From Nitrincola salilacus (GTDB lineage Bacteria; Pseudomonadota; Gammaproteobacteria; Pseudomonadales; Balneatricaceae), in NCBI RefSeq assembly GCF_046271865.1, contig NZ_CP176580.1, positions 2,232,001 through 2,296,000 of the forward strand: a DNA stretch of 64,000 nt, read 5' to 3'. Every line of letters starts with the position of its first letter. The first letter of the stretch is position 1. Both the position numbers and the translations under genes were made by a program. The notes below the pieces were generated by a model that was not told the DNA's origin, searched no databases, and saw nothing but the letters and a program-made list of their open reading frames with translations. Of this stretch, positions 34,154 to 42,036 are shown one piece after another.

Positions 34154-34630
34154 TTAACGGCTGCCACCGGCGGCAAAATCGAACCGGCCTGTCTCTTCGA
34201 CATTGATAAAAGGCATAATGCTCCCGGCATCCAGGCGCGCCTTGAAGGTGTAGCTGAAAGAGTCTCGCTGGGCTGAAAAGAGATCACTGAGCAGTCTTGC
34301 ACTGCCAAACAGATCCGGGCTGGCTTCGATAACAAAATCAGCCGTACCGTAACCTGGCACTTTCGGCAGATCCGGCGTTGCACCACTCATGATGCGATAG
34401 CCTTCAACCTCCACTGAATAGCTCATGCCGCGAAGGCTCAGGCCCATACTGTTAGGATTGACGATCTGGATGCCGATATTGAACTTCGGTGCCATCCCGG
34501 TGGTACCAGGTGCCATGTTGAAGGAGGTGACGTTCACCTGAGGCTTCTCAAGCTGTCCCTGCAAAGCGGCGCAACCTGCCAGCGGCAAGGCCAGCACACC
34601 CATCATGATCAAGCGGCGTTTTACATTCAT
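34154..34630 (-). CDS. LEA type 2/WHy-domain lipoprotein
   Basis: A 158-residue protein with a type II signal peptide (MNVKRRLIMMGVLALPLAGC, lipobox LAGC). A single WHy/LEA14-like domain follows, marked by FNIGIQIVNPNSMGLSLRGMSYSVEVEG. It is anchored to a membrane from the periplasmic side. Members are tied to desiccation or stress tolerance, but the bacterial function is not established. It is convergent with the AraC gene at a distance of six bases. Confidence 0.85.
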   Translation of the reverse strand: MNVKRRLIMMGVLALPLAGCAALQGQLEKPQVNVTSFNMAPGTTGMAPKFNIGIQIVNPNSMGLSLRGMSYSVEVEGYRIMSGATPDLPKVPGYGTADFVIEASPDLFGSARLLSDLFSAQRDSFSYTFKARLDAGSIMPFINVEETGRFDFAAGGSR

Positions 34631-34718
34631 ATCTTTGTTGCCTTTTTACTGTGCAATAACGATTTCCTATTGAGCACTATCATAACTGAGTCTTAGCTGA
34701 ATATGTGTTGTTAACTAG

Positions 34719-34731
34719 TTGACTATGTCAA
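34719..34731. promoter_or_regulatory. Palindrome overlapping the -35 box of the MarR-GNAT gene
   Basis: TTGAC-TAT-GTCAA is a perfect palindrome. A related half site, GACTTTGTCAA, follows at 34744-34754. TTGACT would serve as -35 with TAGACT (34741-34746) as a weak -10. MarR proteins bind such sites and repress their own genes. Confidence 0.5.
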
Positions 34732-34796
34732 TTAATATGCTAGACTTTGTCAAATAATAACACTTCTTGTATGCGGCATTTTTCTCGGAGGACAGC

Positions 34797-35786
34797 ATGA
34801 ATAGCAAAACGTCTTTGAACCGTGAAACAGATAGCACTGGCTTGGATTCCTCTGAAACGAGCGGTTCAGAAATACAAACGCGGGTTAACGCAGTCAGGCG
34901 CTTCAACCGACTCTACACCCAAGTGATCGGTGTCTTGCATGAGGGCATGCTGGATAGCCCATTTTCTCTGACGGAGGTGCGGGTACTCTATGAACTGGCC
35001 CATAGTGCCGAACCGACAGCTGCGGAGTTGTGTCAGGCGTTGAGCCTGGATGCTGGCTATCTTAGCCGGATACTGCAGCGTTTTGATAAAGAGGGGCTGA
35101 TACAAAAGCGCCGTTCGGAACAGGATGCTCGCCAGAGCCACCTGAGTCTGACAGAGGCCGGGCAGCAGGTTTTCGAGGAATTGAATCAACGCTCCAGCCA
35201 AGAGATCACTGGCCTGTTGCAGACACTGCCGGATACGGATCAGCAAAAACTGATTGAATCGATGCAGTCTGTTGAGCAGTTACTGAGCCGTGATCATAAG
35301 GTTCATTCACCAGTGATTCTGCGCCAGCATAGGCCGGGTGATATGGGCTGGGTGGTCTGGCGCCATGGCGTCTACTATGCCCGTGAATTTGGCTGGAATG
35401 AGGGTTTTGATGCGTTGGTGGCAAAGCTGGTGGCGGACTTTATACAGAACTATAAACCTGAGCATGAGCGCTGCTGGATCGCCGAATGTGATGGGCGCAA
35501 TGTCGGATCAATCTTCCTGGTGCAGGAGAGTGAGTCGGTGGCACGCCTGCGCATGCTTTATATCGAGCCAGAGATGCGGGGGCTGGGCCTGGGACGCAGA
35601 CTGGTCGAGGAGTGTGTCAACACCGCACGACAGCTTGGCTATCGCAAAATGGTGCTCTGGACCAATGCCGGGCTGCATGCTGCGCGGCACATCTATGAAG
35701 CTCAGGGCTTTAAACTGCTGAGTGAGGAAACAGTCAGCAGCTTCGGCAGGGATGAGCTCTATCAGGACTGGGAGCTGATTTTTTAG
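34797..35786 (+). CDS. MarR-GNAT fusion protein
   Basis: A 329-residue fusion. Residues about 20-155 are a MarR-type winged helix (LTEVRVLYELAHSAEPTAAELCQALSLDAGYLSRILQRFDKEGLIQKR). Residues about 165-329 are a GNAT acetyltransferase with the acetyl-CoA loop RGLGLGRRLVEEC. Such fusions are widespread, and the acetylated substrate is unknown. The ATG at 34797 has GGAGG upstream, and the longer open frame is unnecessary. A palindrome over its -35 box suggests autoregulation. Candidate RNA copy B begins at its stop codon. Confidence 0.9.
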   Translation: MNSKTSLNRETDSTGLDSSETSGSEIQTRVNAVRRFNRLYTQVIGVLHEGMLDSPFSLTEVRVLYELAHSAEPTAAELCQALSLDAGYLSRILQRFDKEGLIQKRRSEQDARQSHLSLTEAGQQVFEELNQRSSQEITGLLQTLPDTDQQKLIESMQSVEQLLSRDHKVHSPVILRQHRPGDMGWVVWRHGVYYAREFGWNEGFDALVAKLVADFIQNYKPEHERCWIAECDGRNVGSIFLVQESESVARLRMLYIEPEMRGLGLGRRLVEECVNTARQLGYRKMVLWTNAGLHAARHIYEAQGFKLLSEETVSSFGRDELYQDWELIF

Positions 35787-35935
35787 GATTTTTTCCTATA
35801 TACACCAGAGTAGTCAGACGATAAGTTCATATCAACAGAGGAGCTATGGATGCTTGATCTCTCAAGGTGAGAGCCTCTGTCCTTTTCCAGGACGGGTGGT
35901 ATTCATCAGTCTGGGACGCGTCCTCTCACCCGATA
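35785..35935 (+). ncRNA. Candidate structured RNA, copy B (paralogue of 10141-10290)
   Basis: It begins at the stop of the MarR-GNAT gene and aligns with copy A through AGGAnTTTTTCCTATATAC, TCAGACGATAAG, CTATGGATG and GAGAGCCT. Stems that differ in sequence but keep pairing are AGAG/CTCT, AGCT-ATGGAT-GCTT and AGGT-GAGA-GCCT. The 3' part has its own pairing, CGGGTG with CACCCG, and contains further GGA motifs. No gene directly follows within 90 bases except a toxin remnant, so here a free-standing RNA is more likely than a leader. Confidence 0.5.
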
Positions 35936-36024
35936 AAACCCCAACCACAATGGTTGCTCTGCGAATTGTTACTCAAGACAGAGTAAGCAATAACCTCCTT
36001 TAATGCTTGTTGGCATATCATAAG

Positions 36025-36144
36025 ATGATATACTTGAAACAAAACACAATACTAGACCACGGAATTGAAAATTTATTGGGCCTTGACGGTGAGATCATCG
36101 AAGTTGATGAAGCGATTGAGCTGGATAGAAAGAGGAAAAAGTGA
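36025..36144 (+). pseudogene. Remnant of a TumE-like toxin
   Basis: A 39-codon frame ends in IENLLGLDGEIIEVDEAIELDRKRKK. The run LLGLDGEI resembles the N-terminus of TumE/DUF6516 toxins (normally about 100 residues), after which nearly the whole domain is missing. Its TGA overlaps the ATG of the antitoxin gene by one base, the normal TumE-TumA layout. Identification from such a short piece is tentative. Confidence 0.4.
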
Positions 36145-36509
36145 TGAAGAGGCTGATAATCGGGGTGGCGTCGAAGTCTTTCACTCGCCAGCGCACTATA
36201 GATATTGCTGCTGGTCGAATTAAGCCGAAAGATACTGATCCGAAAATTTGGGTAAATTCAGTTGAGTCTGTTGGACGGCTGCTGAATGCAGAAAATCTCG
36301 CGATGATTGGCGCTATCCGAACCCAACACCCTGCTACAATATCTGACTTGGCTAAGCTAATGAAGCGTGAGCAAAGCAATGTCTCCAGGACATTAAAGCG
36401 CATGGCTGAGTTTCATATTGTGGAGTTTGAAGAGTCTCACGGTAAAAAAATGCCAGTCGTTAACTGGGATGAAATATCGCTGCACATTCCAACCAGCACA
36501 GCTGCATGA
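36144..36509 (+). CDS. TumA-like antitoxin / HTH transcriptional regulator
   Basis: A 121-residue protein with a winged helix in its second half (HPATISDLAKLMKREQSNVSRTLKRMAEFHIVEFEE), matching COG4190-type regulators that serve as TumA antitoxins. The ATG at 36144 has AGAGG eight bases upstream, and a GTG at 36141 is possible. The toxin gene before it is reduced to a fragment, so it may now be an orphan regulator. It lies close to the remnant phnE end that marks the edge of the rearranged region. Confidence 0.7.
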   Translation: MKRLIIGVASKSFTRQRTIDIAAGRIKPKDTDPKIWVNSVESVGRLLNAENLAMIGAIRTQHPATISDLAKLMKREQSNVSRTLKRMAEFHIVEFEESHGKKMPVVNWDEISLHIPTSTAA

Positions 36510-36627
36510 AATAGCTATTAGCCATATGCGGTTACAGCGATTTTCGTCGTTTTTGGATGGTAGATCTTAAGTTTAAGAACAGGACTGATAACCCCAACAG
36601 ATCATCAGCCCTTAACTTGCAGATGTA

Positions 36628-36783
36628 TCAGATAAACGCCTTACGCACTTTGGCCGAGATATACTCAGACACCAGCACGGTGGCGAAGATCAGGATAAAG
36701 ATGATGCTGACCTTATCCCAGGCCAGAGTATTAATGGCGGCATTCAACTGCAAGCCAATCCCACCGGCTCCGACCAGCCCTAG
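36628..36783 (-). pseudogene. Remnant of a second phnE 3' end (left of IS1380)
   Basis: About 155 bases are nearly identical to 40385-40540, the 3' end of the intact phnE, including the stop codon and the coded end KVRKAFI. Differences are scattered single bases. The match continues beyond the IS element at 38355-38376. This is a fragment of a diverged copy, and the open frame on the plus strand here is only its shadow. Confidence 0.85.
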
Positions 36784-38354
36784 CCCGGATATTTCATCCG
36801 GCTCTTAAGTGGAGGGCCAGGCAGCCCAATTCTGTCCGATTTGCTGAGCGCCCCCCCGGCGCACTGTTTGTTTATTGATCAATCAGCATGATCAGAGCAC
36901 AACTTCCCCTTACCCCATTGTTTATTCCGTGCCGGGAGCAGCACAACTGACGTTATCCTGATGCCATTTTGGCGGTGATTTTCTGGAACAGTTCCTGATC
37001 CGGATAAGTGCTATTCATCATGATACGGATCCGGCGGGTGTTGCGGGTGATGACGGCACCGATTTTCAGTAGTCGGGTACGCAGCGTAGTCACCTGAGCT
37101 CTGGCATAGCGAGTGCCACGCAGATAACCACTGCGCAACCTTTCCAGTAGCACGTAGGCCAGGCCGGATAGCAGTAAACGGTACTGATTAGGCCACCAGT
37201 CATGGCAACTGGTTCTGTCAGAGAACAGCCATTGCTGTTCCTTGATCCGGTTCTCCATATCACCCCGCAGGCAGTAACGCCGGTCATAGAGCCATTTGGC
37301 AGAGCCTGACAGACTGGTGACAATATAACGGTTGTTGTCGCCCAGTGCAGTGAACTCGGCTTTGACGATCACTTTTCGTACGCGCTTCTTCCAACTGCGT
37401 GCCGAGTACCAGAGCGTCGCAAAGCAGCGCTGTTTTTCCTGTGTGGCCTCGCACGCGATAGCCGCGCGGTAACGGGTATCCAATGCCAGTTGATCCAATC
37501 TGGAATTCTTGCCGATACCAACGACATAATCGACACCATGGCGTTCACACCAGCTCAGTAGTCGTGGCCGACAGAAACCGCTGTCGCCTCGAAAGATGAT
37601 CTGCGCCTGCGGCCACTCGGCGCGAAGCCGCCTGACCAGTAGGGCCAGAATGGCCCAGGCATGCTTGGCTGCGTCAACAGACGCGGGGCGCAGATAGCTC
37701 ACCAACAGTTTCTGCCCGCAGAACACGAATAGTGGTAAGAAGCAGTAACTGTTGTAGTAGCCACTGAAGTGGCGGCCTACCTGCTCTCCATGCACCGTAT
37801 CGTCAGTGGCGTCGAAGTCGAGAATCAGCCGTTTGGGTGGCTTCCGGTACGAGCGAATGAATTGCTCAACCAGTTCTTCATGTATGGCCACAGCCCAACT
37901 CCGATTGGCGTTGAGCTCGAACCGGCACAGAGTTGACTGACTGGCCAATGTGGCATCGCTATCGACAGCGGTCTGAAGTGCCAGATCATGCCGCAGTGCG
38001 GTGTGGTCATTGAGGTCTTCATACCCCAGCGCCAGTCCGTAAACGCGCTGGCGAATCATGGTCTGCGCCTGATGTTGGCAAAGAGATGGGTTACGCGGAT
38101 CAGTGAGTTTACGGGCAATCGAACGGGTCAGGTTCAGCTCCCGGTCGAGCTGTCGGAGTAGAATTGCTCCAGCATCGGATGTGATGTCACCACCGTCAAA
38201 ATTGGTTTCGATTTTACGGCCTTTGCAGCGTGGAAATAAATCTCGGGTAACAGTACAATGTGTCATGGGCGATCCGGTTGTTATATTTAGCTTAAGTACC
38301 TGAATTATAGCAAAAAACCGGGTCGCCCTTCTTGTTTATGCTGCAATATTCGGG
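36784..38354 (-). mobile_element. IS1380-family insertion sequence
   Basis: A 1571-bp element with ends CCCGGATATT (left) and CCCGAATATT (right, inverted), flanked by the 4-bp direct repeat CTAG (36780-36783 and 38355-38358). It carries one transposase gene on the minus strand. It is inserted into the phnE remnant, and joining the flanks restores the homology to intact phnE (40385-40562). Confidence 0.88.
36953..38266 (-). CDS. IS1380-family transposase
   Basis: A 437-residue DDE transposase with IS1380 landmarks: the start MTHCTVTRDLFPRCKGRKIETNFDGGDITSDAGAILL, LILDFDATDDTVHG bearing the first Asp pair, IIFRGDSGFCRP with the second Asp, and a C-terminal MENRIKEQQ bearing the Glu. The length is usual for the family and the frame is intact, so it may be active. 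Transcription is leftward within the element. Confidence 0.92.
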   Translation of the reverse strand: MTHCTVTRDLFPRCKGRKIETNFDGGDITSDAGAILLRQLDRELNLTRSIARKLTDPRNPSLCQHQAQTMIRQRVYGLALGYEDLNDHTALRHDLALQTAVDSDATLASQSTLCRFELNANRSWAVAIHEELVEQFIRSYRKPPKRLILDFDATDDTVHGEQVGRHFSGYYNSYCFLPLFVFCGQKLLVSYLRPASVDAAKHAWAILALLVRRLRAEWPQAQIIFRGDSGFCRPRLLSWCERHGVDYVVGIGKNSRLDQLALDTRYRAAIACEATQEKQRCFATLWYSARSWKKRVRKVIVKAEFTALGDNNRYIVTSLSGSAKWLYDRRYCLRGDMENRIKEQQWLFSDRTSCHDWWPNQYRLLLSGLAYVLLERLRSGYLRGTRYARAQVTTLRTRLLKIGAVITRNTRRIRIMMNSTYPDQELFQKITAKMASG

Positions 38355-38376
38355 CTAGCACCGTTGATTCACGGCT
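38355..38376 (-). pseudogene. Remnant of second phnE, right of IS1380
   Basis: CTAGCACCGTTGATTCACGG here matches AAGTACCGTTGATTCGCGG in intact phnE (about 40540-40560) and continues the remnant broken by the insertion. Similarity stops just after. The rest of the stretch to 38527 has no gene, apart from a short frame ending ADPAVGEQITAAFSPGL at about 38518 that could be the tail of a lost protein. Confidence 0.7.
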
Positions 38377-38527
38377 TTTGCGTGGGGGCCGAAACCGGTG
38401 CTAATGTAACTCCTGTCAAGGGATTGTGCCAAATATGCAGGGGTAGATAACTTGAATGCTTTTTTATGCGGATCCTGCGGTTGGAGAGCAAATTACCGCA
38501 GCATTTTCTCCAGGTTTGTGAGGGTTT

Positions 38528-38986
38528 ATGGCGGACTCATTTTTGGCTACTGTGTGCATGCAATTGCCTGATTCATTGGATCAAGAATCTATTGATATTA
38601 TTAATTACGTACTTTCCGATGGTGCAATGCCCAGGGGCGGATTTCCTGAGCATCTTTTCTTTAGATACAATGAGAGCGTGCCGCGATACCAGGCTTTATA
38701 CTCACCATTTGGGGTGAGTCAGTATAGAGTGTCGCTGTCTCGTATAGATGGGTTTGGTTTTTTCATCCAGACATCTATTATCGGGATAAAGGGCGTTGAT
38801 GGGTACCATCAATTCATTCTGTTCTTTGACTGGGTTGCGAGTTTGGGAGTGATGGACCAAGTGATTGGTTATGTTCAGTCTATTCGTGACCCTAGCAATG
38901 TGGATTTGCTCATATGCAAAGAAGGAAAACTCTACGCAGACCCTAAAAAACAGTTCTTTGATGGCTGTCAGCTAGTCAATCCTTGA
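38528..38986 (+). CDS. Hypothetical protein, possibly immunity-like
   Basis: A 152-residue cytoplasmic protein (no signal or membrane span), AT-rich, rich in aromatic residues, with segments such as YHQFILFFDWVASLGVMDQVIGYVQSIRD. I do not recognise the family. Size, composition and position in a row of small unrelated genes next to an IS resemble orphan immunity genes of polymorphic toxins. That is inference. A GAGGG ribosome site precedes the ATG. Confidence 0.55.
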   Translation: MADSFLATVCMQLPDSLDQESIDIINYVLSDGAMPRGGFPEHLFFRYNESVPRYQALYSPFGVSQYRVSLSRIDGFGFFIQTSIIGIKGVDGYHQFILFFDWVASLGVMDQVIGYVQSIRDPSNVDLLICKEGKLYADPKKQFFDGCQLVNP

Positions 38987-39094
38987 AGTTGAGTGCTACT
39001 GCTGGTGGATGATTTGACGTATCGTCATTGCACTGCTTCAAACTGATTGCAGGGTTCCGGATTCTCAACGTAATGATCATGGCTTGAGGGTAAG

Positions 39095-39456
39095 ATGAAT
39101 CAACAGAAATGGTTTAGACTTGTCGATCTTGACCCCTTGTCTGTGGTCGGAAGGGGTAGTACATTGAAATTTTTGATGAGTCATGGAAGGCGGAGCATGT
39201 AATTCTCATGCTCTGTGAAACATTCGGAAATTCTGATTTTCCCTACTCGTTGGTGCGTTTGACTGGATCCAAATCAGGAATTTGCCCCATGCAGTTGTTG
39301 CCGCATCCCTCTCCAGGAACGACCGTTGCACTTGATGTGGGCTGGCTGATCAACAATTGGAATAAATGGATATGGCCTGAATCGAGTGTTGATGATGTTT
39401 GGATCCGTTTTGAATCTCTAACACCAGACGAATTTTTTGACTGTTCGTCTAATTAG
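39095..39456 (+). pseudogene. Frameshifted small gene (immunity-like)
   Basis: A frame starting MNQQKWFRLVDLDPLSVV at 39095 runs out at about 39200. From near 39160 a second frame continues YIEIFDESWKAEHVILMLCETFGN and goes on to the stop at 39456. The 362-base span is not a multiple of three, consistent with a single indel around 39150-39165. The downstream part contains VALDVGWLINNWNKWIW. Family not recognised. Alternatively only the part from ATG 39208 is expressed. Confidence 0.5.
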
Positions 39457-39480
39457 TCTATGAAGCTGGGTGCATCTATC

Positions 39481-40365
39481 ATGAGCGATGAATCAGTAGC
39501 ACTGCAAAAGTTGATTAATTTTGTACTTGCGTACCGACCCGAGTTCGTGGGGAAAGTCACTATTCCTGCTTACTGGATCTTCTCTTCGCCTGGTTCAGGA
39601 CGTGGTCCTATGCGCCTTTATGACCGCAACATGAAGCACATTCCAGACAGCGAGTTGCGTGATTTCTCGATAGGTTCTGAATGCCTTCGCTTGTTCGCCG
39701 AGTTCTTGGAGGTTGATCCCAGTCTGATCAATTCTCGCAAGCTTCTTGAAGATGGCTTTCTTGCCAACCGGCTTGAAATGACAATATTTCCTGATCGACG
39801 GGTCAAAATGGCGTGGAGCTTCGATTCTGAAATGGATCGACTGCAGTTGGAGGAGGTAAAAAAATATTTGACTCCAGAAGAGATCAAAGAGGCCGAAGTC
39901 GAGTTGGCTGAATATATCCAACACAAGGGCAGAACACGAAAAATGCGTGGCGTCCTTCCTGAAATCAAGGAAAAGGCACCAGCATCTACACCCGCACCCC
40001 AACCCAAGCAGTTAGGAATTCCCGATTTGTTCGAAGAAATCCTGACCACTGCCTTGAATGCGGCACCCGCCGGCTGGAGCAAGGTGGTTATCGACGGTCA
40101 GGTGTGGGTGGAGACCGATGCGTCGGGCCGCGCGTTGAACAACGTTTCTGCCGATTTCCAGGCACAGATGGCTGATGGATCAGTGCGTCAACTCAACCCG
40201 CCCCAACCTATCGGGGCCATGAATGCGTTTACTCGGCTGCAGAAAGAACTGCCCAACCTGGAGGGCAAGTCGTGGCGCCACCTTCGCATTGCTTTCGACA
40301 ACGACGGGGCCGAACAGATCGCCTATTGGTTTGATCAGGGAGGCACCTGGCGCCCTGAGAGCTGA
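39481..40365 (+). CDS. Hypothetical protein with C-terminal YezG/DUF600-like region
   Basis: About 294 residues (301 if the ATG at 39460 is used; neither start has a clear ribosome site). The N-terminal half is unrecognised, and a proline-rich linker lies near residues 170-185 (APASTPAPQP). The C-terminal ~100 residues (LFEEILTTALNAAPAGWSKVVIDGQVWVETD ... AFDNDGAEQIAYWFDQGG) look like the YezG/DUF600 immunity-protein pattern. This is tentative. It ends 19 bases from the convergent phnE. Confidence 0.55.
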   Translation: MSDESVALQKLINFVLAYRPEFVGKVTIPAYWIFSSPGSGRGPMRLYDRNMKHIPDSELRDFSIGSECLRLFAEFLEVDPSLINSRKLLEDGFLANRLEMTIFPDRRVKMAWSFDSEMDRLQLEEVKKYLTPEEIKEAEVELAEYIQHKGRTRKMRGVLPEIKEKAPASTPAPQPKQLGIPDLFEEILTTALNAAPAGWSKVVIDGQVWVETDASGRALNNVSADFQAQMADGSVRQLNPPQPIGAMNAFTRLQKELPNLEGKSWRHLRIAFDNDGAEQIAYWFDQGGTWRPES

Positions 40366-40384
40366 TTTTCTGATCCCTTGGTCT

Positions 40385-41212
40385 TCAGATAAACGCCTTA
40401 CGCACCTTGGCCGAGATATACTCAGACACCAACACGGTGGCGAAGATCAAGATAAAGATGATGCTGACCTTATCCCAGGCCAGAGTATTAATGGCAGCAT
40501 TCAACTGCAAGCCAATCCCACCGGCTCCGACCAACCCAAGTACCGTTGATTCGCGGATATTGATATCCCAGCGATAGATGCTGATGCCAGCAAAGGCAGG
40601 CATCACCTGTGGCAGTACGCCATAGCTCATCACCTGCAAACGGCTGGCGCCAGTGGCCGTGACTGCCTCAACTGGTGTGGGGTGGATCTCTTCTATCGCT
40701 TCGTATAGCAGCTTGCCGACAAAACCGATCGAACGCAGAGCTATGGCGATAATCCCGGCGAGAATGCCAGGGCCGAGAATGGTCACCAGCAGCATCGCCC
40801 AGATCAGGGAGTTGATCGAGCGTGATGATACAATCACCATTAATGCCGCTGAGCGGATTAATCCATGGGGTGTCGTATTGCGTGCTGCCAGAAATGCGCA
40901 GGGGAATGCCATGGCAATACCCAGCAGTGTGCCCAATGTGGCGATGGTGATGGTATCCCAGAGGGGTTTCCATAGCAGGTGCGCATAGCTCCATTCCGGC
41001 GGCAACATGCGGCTGATCAGATCGGCTCCCTGTCGTGGTGCATCCTCGACAAAAACCCACATGGTGTTATCGGAAATCTGCTTCCAGCACAGCAGAAACA
41101 GGCTGATACCCAGCAGCCACGCCAGCCAGATCAGAATCTGCTTGCGTGTGGTGTGAAGCTTCCAGCGGGCATCTGCCAGATTGGTTGAATGATCAGGATA
41201 TCGAACTGGCAT
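40385..41212 (-). CDS. phnE: Phosphonate-type ABC permease PhnE (second copy)
   Basis: A 275-residue permease with six spans and the EAA-like loop ALRSIGFVGKLLYEAIEEIHPTPVEAVTATGASRLQVMSYGVLPQVMPAF typical of PhnE. It ends SAKVRKAFI. It pairs with the other PhnE upstream as a heterodimer, as seen in several phosphonate/phosphite importers. The ATG at 41212 shares one base with the preceding stop (TAATG); the in-frame GTG at 41224 is less likely. Its last ~180 bases recur as a remnant at 36628-38376. Confidence 0.9.
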   Translation of the reverse strand: MPVRYPDHSTNLADARWKLHTTRKQILIWLAWLLGISLFLLCWKQISDNTMWVFVEDAPRQGADLISRMLPPEWSYAHLLWKPLWDTITIATLGTLLGIAMAFPCAFLAARNTTPHGLIRSAALMVIVSSRSINSLIWAMLLVTILGPGILAGIIAIALRSIGFVGKLLYEAIEEIHPTPVEAVTATGASRLQVMSYGVLPQVMPAFAGISIYRWDINIRESTVLGLVGAGGIGLQLNAAINTLAWDKVSIIFILIFATVLVSEYISAKVRKAFI

Positions 41213-42036
41213 TATTGTACCCACTTGCGAACATGACTTGAGAGGTATTCCGTGGCCATCACGATGCCGATGATGATCAGCAGGATTGCGGCGGCGGTTT
41301 CGTACTCATAGCGGCTCAATGACGTGTTGAGTGTGGCACCGATACCTCCGGCACCGACGATCCCGATCACGGCTGATTCACGGAAATTGATGTCCAGTCG
41401 ATACAGCGACAGGCCGATCAGTCTTGGCATTACCTGAGGTTGAACGGCATGGTTCATCAATTGAAGCCAGCGCGCGCCGGTGGCACGGATCGCTTCGACC
41501 TGTCGTGCATCAATATCCTCGATATCTTCTGCCAGCAGCTTGGCCATGAAGCCGATCGTGGCAAAGGCGAGAGTGATCATGCCTGCCAGCGGCCCGAAGC
41601 CGAACATTACGACAAACAGGATCGCGATGATCACCTCCTGAAAAGTACGCGAGATCGCAATGATGGAGCGGCAGAACAGGTAGATAGGTAGCGGTGCGAT
41701 ATTCCGTGCCGCACCGATACCCACCGGAATGGCAAGCAGAATACCGATAACGGTTGATGTCAGCGTCATGGTGAGTGACTCGATCAACCCATCCAGAATA
41801 TCACCGCCACGACTGGTGAAGTCTGGGCTGGCGAAGGCAGAGATAAAATTCAGCCCCCGGCTCATTCCTTCAGCTACGCGTGCCCAGTTGATATCGACAC
41901 TCATCATGGCAAGCAGCAGATAAACCACCGCACCCAGTATCAATAGCCAACGATAGCGTGCATCGCGGATCAGCGGCAGTGGCCTCCAGTGTCCCTTTTC
42001 TGCTGCCCTCAAACGTTCGTTTTGCATCATCGTCAT
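41212..42036 (-). CDS. phnE: Phosphonate-type ABC permease PhnE (first copy)
   Basis: A 274-residue permease of the PhnE family with the loop LLAEDIEDIDARQVEAIRATGARWLQLMNHAVQPQVMPRLIG and C-terminus LSSHVRKWVQ. It forms the inner-membrane channel with the downstream PhnE. Its ATG overlaps the phnC stop by 4 bp, so the genes are translationally coupled. Confidence 0.91.
   Translation of the reverse strand: MTMMQNERLRAAEKGHWRPLPLIRDARYRWLLILGAVVYLLLAMMSVDINWARVAEGMSRGLNFISAFASPDFTSRGGDILDGLIESLTMTLTSTVIGILLAIPVGIGAARNIAPLPIYLFCRSIIAISRTFQEVIIAILFVVMFGFGPLAGMITLAFATIGFMAKLLAEDIEDIDARQVEAIRATGARWLQLMNHAVQPQVMPRLIGLSLYRLDINFRESAVIGIVGAGGIGATLNTSLSRYEYETAAAILLIIIGIVMATEYLSSHVRKWVQ

Noticed and set aside
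36557..36808. Plus-strand ORF of 83 codons
   Set aside because: It is the antisense shadow of the phnE remnant; the minus strand reads the known PhnE C-terminus.
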